DNA from: Clostridium sp. Marseille-P2415
GTDB lineage: Bacteria; Bacillota; Clostridia; Lachnospirales; Lachnospiraceae
Direction of reading: 5' to 3'
Length of the DNA: 64,000 nucleotides
Assembly (NCBI RefSeq): GCF_900155545.1
Contig: NZ_LT732526.1
Location: forward strand, 2,968,656 to 3,032,655
Below the pieces are notes generated by a model that worked only from the letters and a program-made list of their open reading frames with translations, ran no database searches and was not told the origin of the DNA. Both the position numbers and the translations under genes were made by a program. Of the stretch, positions 59,509 through 64,000 are shown in pieces (position 1 is the first letter of the stretch; each line of letters begins with the position of its first letter).

Positions 59509-60350
59509 CAGCTTTCCACCTCCTTACGTCTTGTTAAGAAAAGCTGGGTCAGGGAAATGACTGCTACCATAAGAAAAAATACCGTTGCCTTTGCCTGGCC
59601 TACCCCTTCCCAGCCAACTCTTCCGTAAAAGGTATTATAAATATCCAGAGCCAGCATGCTGGTCTGCCTTCCCGGTCCTCCGGCCGTCAATGCCAGGTTC
59701 TGGTCAAACAGCTTAAAGGAGTTTGTCAGGGTCAGAAACAGACAGATGGTAAAGGAGGGCATGACCATGGGAATCATGATGCGCTTTAATATCTGGAATC
59801 CGGAGGCACCGTCGATCTTTGCGGCCTCGATCAAATCTCCGGGAACATTCTGGAGTCCTGCGATATAAATAATCATCATATACCCGATCAGCTGCCAGTT
59901 CATCAAAAGCACCAGCCCCCAAAAGCCGTATTTTGCATCAAAGGAAAGGGTAACACCGAACTTTGCCAGAACTCCGTTTAATAAGAGCTGCCAGATATAG
60001 CCCAGCACAATGCCGCCGATCAAGTTCGGCATAAAAAATACGGTGCGGAAAAGATTGGTTCCCCGGATCCCTCTTGTGAGTATGTAGGCAAGCAGAAACC
60101 CCAGCGCATTGATGGTCACTACCGAAACAATGGTAAACTTCACCGTAAATACCAGCGCATTTACAAAATTCTGATCCATAAAAATCTTTTTATAGTTTGA
60201 TATTCCCACCCAGTCCGCATCCTTTACCGTGGTAAATTCCGTAAAGGACAAATAAATGCCTGTGATAAAAGGGTACAGGAATGCAATGATAAATGCAGCC
60301 AGTGTCGGCAGAACAAAAATTGGAAAATACCGTTTCATTGACTTCTGCAT
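59508..60350 (-). CDS. Carbohydrate ABC permease (MalF type)
   Basis: This permease of about 280 residues starts with YFPIFVLPTLAAFIIAFLYP and has six membrane helices. The EAA loop reads DLIEAAKIDGASGFQILKRI, with the following IPMVMPSF. It is the CUT1 partner of the MalG-type protein. The ATG at 60350 has AAGGAGG 6 bases upstream. No ATPase gene is in this operon, so the transporter must share a general MsmX-type ATPase encoded elsewhere, as is common in Firmicutes. Confidence 0.87.
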   Translation of the reverse strand: MQKSMKRYFPIFVLPTLAAFIIAFLYPFITGIYLSFTEFTTVKDADWVGISNYKKIFMDQNFVNALVFTVKFTIVSVVTINALGFLLAYILTRGIRGTNLFRTVFFMPNLIGGIVLGYIWQLLLNGVLAKFGVTLSFDAKYGFWGLVLLMNWQLIGYMMIIYIAGLQNVPGDLIEAAKIDGASGFQILKRIMIPMVMPSFTICLFLTLTNSFKLFDQNLALTAGGPGRQTSMLALDIYNTFYGRVGWEGVGQAKATVFFLMVAVISLTQLFLTRRKEVES

Positions 60351-60436
60351 GTAATGCCTCCTTCTAAATGTCTTTCTCTGTTCTGGCATAATGCCATTCG
60401 ATGAGCCAAAAGCGAATCATGCTTCCTCACAGGAAA

Positions 60437-60468
60437 ATGGGTGAGGCATCTCCCCCGCGCTCACCCAT
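60437..60468 (-). terminator. Hairpin between binding-protein and permease genes
   Basis: A perfect 9-bp stem (ATGGGTGAG at 60437-60445, CTCACCCAT at 60460-60468) is followed on the minus strand by TTTTCC. It lies between the binding-protein gene and the first permease gene and probably lowers expression of the permeases. Confidence 0.6.
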
Positions 60469-60486
60469 CTCCCAATTTCGAATATG

Positions 60487-61884
60487 CTATTTCGTCATGG
60501 CTTTTTCATTGGCCCAATCAGCCTTCATGTCGTCTACCACTGCTGTCCAGTCCTTGCCTCCCTGCGCGTACTGCAAAAGGGAGGCCCCGAAATTATCTTT
60601 AAAGGTCTGGCTTGGGAATGACGTAAAGTTCCAGGTAACGGAATATAAATCGCCGTCGTTCATATACCGGTCAATCTCCTTAGCCAGAGGATCGGCCGGC
60701 TTTTCATCAGCCGAAAAGGTATCAAATGGAGCGATGAAGTCCAGCTTGTTGGTCACATAATCCTTTCCGGTATCAGAAGTAAAGAGCCATTCCATAAAAT
60801 CAATGGAGGCTTTCTGGTCCTCTTCCTTTGCCTGGCTGTTGATGGAGAAGAAATTCTCCGTGCCAATGCAAAGCCCCTGTTTTTCCTCGCCGCTCATTCC
60901 TGTATAGATCGGAAGGAATTTCACATCCTCTTCCTTTACCGTATTGCCGTCAACGCCGGACACCTGTCCCCAGCCCCAGTTTCCGTTCTGTACCATGGCA
61001 GCCTTACCCAAAGCAAACTCTGCCATGGAATCCTCAACGGTCTTAGCCCCTGCCATCTTGGGATCTGTGCAGGAATTGTGAATGTATAAATCAAAAATGT
61101 TTTTAAAGTTGCCGGCATACTTAAAGTCAATGGCATCCTTATCGGATACGTTGTCATCCTTATATTCATAATAGATCGGAAGATTTGCCAGATGAGTCTG
61201 CCATCTCCAGTCCTCACCGGGTGCAAAAGAAGTGGAAGCAAACACCCCTTCTATTCCAAGATCTGATTTTCTTGCCTGCATATCTTCCACAACTGCTTTC
61301 AGGGAATCAAAATTTTTGATCTCATCCATGGACTTGGCCTTTGCGCCGTCGAGAGCAAAGTACTTCTTCATGACCGCATCATTGTAAATAATGCCGTAGC
61401 CTTCCACCACGTACGGAATGCCATAAACGCCGTCCCCATCCTTCACAGCCATATCCTTGTCGATCAGATGGCCGTAGATGGCTGTATCCTTTAAATCTTT
61501 GCAGTATTTTGCCCAGGACTTATAGCCGATGGGACCGTTAATCTGAAACAGGGTAGGCGGTTCCTTCTTTGCCGCCTCCGATTTTAACGTCTGCTCGTAT
61601 GTACCTGCCGCCGCCGTCTGTACTTTCATCGGTACGCCTGTTTCTGCCGTATACTTTTCTGCAAGCTCCACCCAGATGTCCGCCACCTCCGGCTTAAAAT
61701 TCAGATAATAAATCTGTCCTTTGGCTTCTGCCGTACCGCCGGTCTTCCCGGAACCGGTTTCCCCTGCCTGTGCTTTTTGTTCCGCTCCCGTGGTCTCTGT
61801 GGCTTTTTCCGAAGAACAGCCGATCAGTGTCCCGGCCGCCACCGCTGCCGCCAAAGTAAGTGCCGCCAGTTTTCTAAGTTTCAT
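60487..61884 (-). CDS. Sugar-binding lipoprotein (MalE-like, SBP family 1)
   Basis: This 465-residue lipoprotein has a signal peptide with lipobox LIGC (Cys23) and a Gly/Thr/Glu-rich linker. A family 1 binding domain follows (YYLNFKPEVADIWVELAEKY, GIPYVVEGYGIIYN, and AEFALGKAAMVQNGNWGWGQ, the typical SBP_bac_1 block). It captures the sugar, probably maltodextrin in view of malQ downstream. AAGGAGG precedes the ATG. It is the first gene of the operon, with a promoter at 62009-62037 and an operator close behind it. Confidence 0.88.
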   Translation of the reverse strand: MKLRKLAALTLAAAVAAGTLIGCSSEKATETTGAEQKAQAGETGSGKTGGTAEAKGQIYYLNFKPEVADIWVELAEKYTAETGVPMKVQTAAAGTYEQTLKSEAAKKEPPTLFQINGPIGYKSWAKYCKDLKDTAIYGHLIDKDMAVKDGDGVYGIPYVVEGYGIIYNDAVMKKYFALDGAKAKSMDEIKNFDSLKAVVEDMQARKSDLGIEGVFASTSFAPGEDWRWQTHLANLPIYYEYKDDNVSDKDAIDFKYAGNFKNIFDLYIHNSCTDPKMAGAKTVEDSMAEFALGKAAMVQNGNWGWGQVSGVDGNTVKEEDVKFLPIYTGMSGEEKQGLCIGTENFFSINSQAKEEDQKASIDFMEWLFTSDTGKDYVTNKLDFIAPFDTFSADEKPADPLAKEIDRYMNDGDLYSVTWNFTSFPSQTFKDNFGASLLQYAQGGKDWTAVVDDMKADWANEKAMTK

Positions 61885-61966
61885 AATATCCTCCTTCCGT
61901 GCCTGTTTTGTTACAGGCCATGACTTATTCCCTGACCATTGGAGACTCCGCTTTGGGAACCATTTT

Positions 61967-61991
61967 CGGTAACGGTATCGGTAACGTTTCC
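61967..61991. promoter_or_regulatory. Likely LacI-family operator of the maltodextrin operon
   Basis: GGTAACGTTTCC at 61980-61991 is a near-perfect 12-base palindrome with a central CG, the usual LacI-family type. The overlapping left part (CGGTAACGG at 61967-61975) repeats the half-site. It lies about 18 bases after the -10 element, a position that would block transcription. Confidence 0.55.
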
Positions 61992-62008
61992 AACAGCCTC
62001 ATGGTTTT

Positions 62009-62037
62009 ACAATAGCACAGTGCACAAAGAAATGCAA
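62009..62037 (-). promoter_or_regulatory. Promoter of the maltodextrin operon
   Basis: On the minus strand TTGCAT (62037-62032) stands 17 bases before TATTGT (62014-62009). A weak catabolite-responsive-like sequence lies at 62122-62137. The leader before the binding-protein start is about 120 bases. Confidence 0.55.
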
Positions 62038-62285
62038 CCATTTTAGCTTTGCTTTCAATTTTTTGTTAACATTTTACATTTTTCTTGATTTTTTTGTTTA
62101 CATTTCACAATACATTCCGTTTCAAATGCGCTTTCATTATCGTTTTAGTACCACAGGTTCTCTCTTTATTTAGTCAGATTTTCGTAAATAAAACTATGAA
62201 TTTTGACCTGGAATGTTAAGAGAAAAGAAATACTTATTCCTCAATTTTCCTATACAATATAAAATATGAAAAGGAGGAAATATCT

Positions 62286-63038
62286 ATGAGAAAAATGAAT
62301 AAGCCACTGACCGCTGCACTCATTGCGGCCACCGCACTCAGCGTTACCGCATGTGCCCAGACAGGAACTGCTTCCATCCCGGGGGCCAATATCACAACTG
62401 TTGACAATAAGGCAGGCAGCACCATACAGGTACAAAGCACCGAGGAAGTAAAGGTGGTTCCTGATATGGCTGAGATCAGTTTTGCAGTATCCACCCAGAC
62501 TGCCGATCCGAAAGCATGCCAGGAGAAGAACAGCGAAGATTTAAATAAGGTCATAACATTTTTAAAAAGCTCCGGCATTGATGAAAAATCAATCCAGACT
62601 TCCAACTACGGTCTTGAGCCCATGTATGACTGGAGTTCCGGGCAGACGATCACAGGGTATCAGATGCGCACAAGCATCATCTTATCCGATCAGCCCATCG
62701 ACCAGGTGGGAACCCTGCTTTCATCCTGCATCGAAGCAGGCATTAACAACATCGACAGTGTAAGTTATCTTTCCAGCAAATACGATGCCAGCTATCAGGA
62801 AGCCCTTAAAAAGGCCATAGAAGCCGCCAAGGTAAAGGCAGAGGCCATCGCTGCTGCCAGCGGCTGTACCCTGGGCGAGATCGCTAATATTGAAGAGCTC
62901 AACACTTACTCCAATGAGAGATACACCGGTTACTCCTCAACCGGAACCGCTCCGCAGACGGATGCCAAATCCATGGTTGTGGAGCCCGGACAGATCAACG
63001 TAGAAGCGCAGATTACCGTAACGTATAAAATAAAATAG
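62286..63038 (+). CDS. SIMPL-domain (DUF541) lipoprotein
   Basis: This 250-residue secreted lipoprotein has a signal peptide ending VTAC. A SIMPL domain follows (EEVKVVPDMAEISFAVSTQT, LKSSGIDEKSIQTSNYGLEP, TGYQMRTSIIL, and AAKVKAEAIAAASGCTLGEI). SIMPL proteins (BP26/OMP28-like, YggE) are linked to stress and envelope roles without a defined activity. AAAGGAGG precedes the ATG. It stands alone between the maltodextrin operon and the MscS gene and ends in a terminator. Confidence 0.86.
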   Translation: MRKMNKPLTAALIAATALSVTACAQTGTASIPGANITTVDNKAGSTIQVQSTEEVKVVPDMAEISFAVSTQTADPKACQEKNSEDLNKVITFLKSSGIDEKSIQTSNYGLEPMYDWSSGQTITGYQMRTSIILSDQPIDQVGTLLSSCIEAGINNIDSVSYLSSKYDASYQEALKKAIEAAKVKAEAIAAASGCTLGEIANIEELNTYSNERYTGYSSTGTAPQTDAKSMVVEPGQINVEAQITVTYKIK

Positions 63039-63052
63039 CAGAGAAGTAAAAA

Positions 63053-63086
63053 GGGGCGGCATCACGATGATTCCCGTGCTGCCGCC
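63053..63086. terminator. Terminator between convergent SIMPL and MscS genes
   Basis: A GGCGGCA/TGCCGCC stem (63055-63061 with 63080-63086), with CACG/CGTG pairing inside, lies 15 bases after the SIMPL gene. T-runs are short on both sides. Confidence 0.6.
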
Positions 63087-63095
63087 TCTGCCGTG

Positions 63096-63980
63096 TCAGG
63101 AACGATGCTCATTTACATGAACCTCCAGCTGGTTATATGGAATCTTAATCCCTGCTTCATCAAATGCAAGCTTGATCTGCTCCATGATCTCACATCTGGC
63201 TGCCCAATAATCCCCAGTGGTCGTCCAGCCCCTGCCTCCAATGGTGACGGAGCTTTGTGCCAGATCACTGACGAAAACTTCTATGGGTTCTTCTTTCATA
63301 ATGGCTGCATGGCTGTGAAAAATGGCCTCCACAATTTCTTTTGCTCTCCTTAAATCCGAGTCATATCCGATTCCTACCAGAATATCCACCCTGCGTTTAT
63401 CCATGGCAGTCACATTGGTCAGTGCAGAATTGGAAAGCGTTCCATTGGGGATGACCACCTGCTTATTGTCCATGGTGGTGAGGACCGTGTATACCAGCCC
63501 GATGGTACGGACCGTACCTTCTCCATCCTTGGAAACAATATAATCTCCGACCCGGAACGGTTTCATGAGAAGGATCAGTACTCCGCCTGCAAAATTAGCC
63601 AGACTTCCCTGGACCGCCAGGCCGATGGCAATACTTGCGGAGCCCAGCAAAGCTACGATGGATGCCGAATTGACTCCGATCTGTCCGGCTATGATAAATG
63701 CAAGCAGGCAGTAAAGAGACGCATTGAAAACAGAAAGCAAAAATTTCCTTAAGCTGACTTCCATGTCCACTCTCTTAAAGGAACGGTCCAGCGTATGATA
63801 AATGATTTTAATGATTCTGGACCCTATAAAAAATATCACCAAAGCGATCAGAAGCTTTATTCCAAAGGCGATCAGTCCGGGAACCCATCCTTTCAAGGTT
63901 TCCAAAATGACATTGGGTTTCAGCTGATCTAAATTTTCCTGTACTTCCTGCTGTAACGCAGCAAGGGACTCCTCCGGCAT
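63096..63980 (-). CDS. mscS: Small-conductance mechanosensitive channel (MscS family)
   Basis: This 294-residue channel has three N-terminal membrane helices. The third (pore) helix contains GSASIAIGLAVQGSLANFAG, the Gly/Ala-rich pattern of MscS, followed by PFRVGDYIV. The beta domain (VVIPNGTLSNSALTNVT) and the cytoplasmic alpha-beta part (IGYDSDLRRAKEIVEAI, IPYNQLEVHV) come next. It opens under membrane tension to release solutes on osmotic downshift. No ribosome binding site is seen in the 20 bases before the ATG at 63980 and the frame stays open to the window edge, so the true start may lie outside. Confidence 0.9.
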   Translation of the reverse strand: MPEESLAALQQEVQENLDQLKPNVILETLKGWVPGLIAFGIKLLIALVIFFIGSRIIKIIYHTLDRSFKRVDMEVSLRKFLLSVFNASLYCLLAFIIAGQIGVNSASIVALLGSASIAIGLAVQGSLANFAGGVLILLMKPFRVGDYIVSKDGEGTVRTIGLVYTVLTTMDNKQVVIPNGTLSNSALTNVTAMDKRRVDILVGIGYDSDLRRAKEIVEAIFHSHAAIMKEEPIEVFVSDLAQSSVTIGGRGWTTTGDYWAARCEIMEQIKLAFDEAGIKIPYNQLEVHVNEHRS

Positions 63981-64000
63981 TGCGCTGGCAATGGTATAGA

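Noticed and set aside
62122-62137. Catabolite-responsive element upstream of the maltodextrin operon
   Set aside because: Only about 12 of 16 positions fit the consensus and one arm is poor; it is mentioned as weak and not called.

Overview
The window looks like the chromosome of a Gram-positive, clostridial (probably Lachnospiraceae) bacterium. This rests on the many lipoproteins with lipoboxes, a class B sortase, an L,D-transpeptidase carrying clostridial wall-binding repeats, AGGAGG-type ribosome binding sites and the large number of sugar ABC transporters. The genus is an inference. No rRNA, tRNA or CRISPR array was seen.

Left part (1-9.75 kb, minus strand): a membrane-tethered sugar-binding sensor, a LytS/YesM-type histidine kinase, a YesN-type AraC response regulator and a soluble sugar-binding lipoprotein. 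A terminator follows, then a complete monosaccharide ABC importer (binding protein, double ATPase, permease). The order matches the XylFII-LytS-YesN xylose-sensing modules known in clostridia. From 9.9 to 15.1 kb lies an accessory patch of small unrelated genes (phosphoesterase, P-loop kinase, isochorismatase-like hydrolase, GNAT, MazG-like, HicB). It is mixed with gene relics, including a truncated hicA, a second hicB remnant, a D12 methylase N terminus and a zinc-ribbon remnant.

Centre: two surface-glycan blocks (15.3-22.0 kb and 33.2-40.4 kb) hold glycosyltransferases, two MOP flippases, DUF2304 and DUF2142 membrane proteins, a DegT aminotransferase, an ATP-grasp ligase and UDP-galactopyranose mutase. 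A 52-bp tandem repeat sits between the flippases. Between the blocks are an L,D-transpeptidase and a sugar-acid cluster: UxaA-like and UxuA-like dehydratases, a peptide/nickel-type ABC transporter, a CdaR-type regulator and a divergent family-5 binding protein.

Right part: housekeeping and stress genes (leuA, telA-xpaC, glmM, sortase B, a BTAD regulator coupled to mgsA, an HD hydrolase). Next comes a roughly 1-kb cassette bracketed by about 40-bp direct repeats, then a visibly AT-rich island (about 52-56 kb). The island has a VanZ-like protein, a BlaI/M56 pair in which the peptidase is frameshifted, and small secreted proteins. A putative group II intron scrap lies at its left edge and an integrase relic at its right edge. 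The window ends with a maltodextrin-type operon (binding protein, two permeases, malQ, lacI), a SIMPL-domain lipoprotein and an MscS channel. All statements come from reading the sequence and family knowledge; no database search was run.
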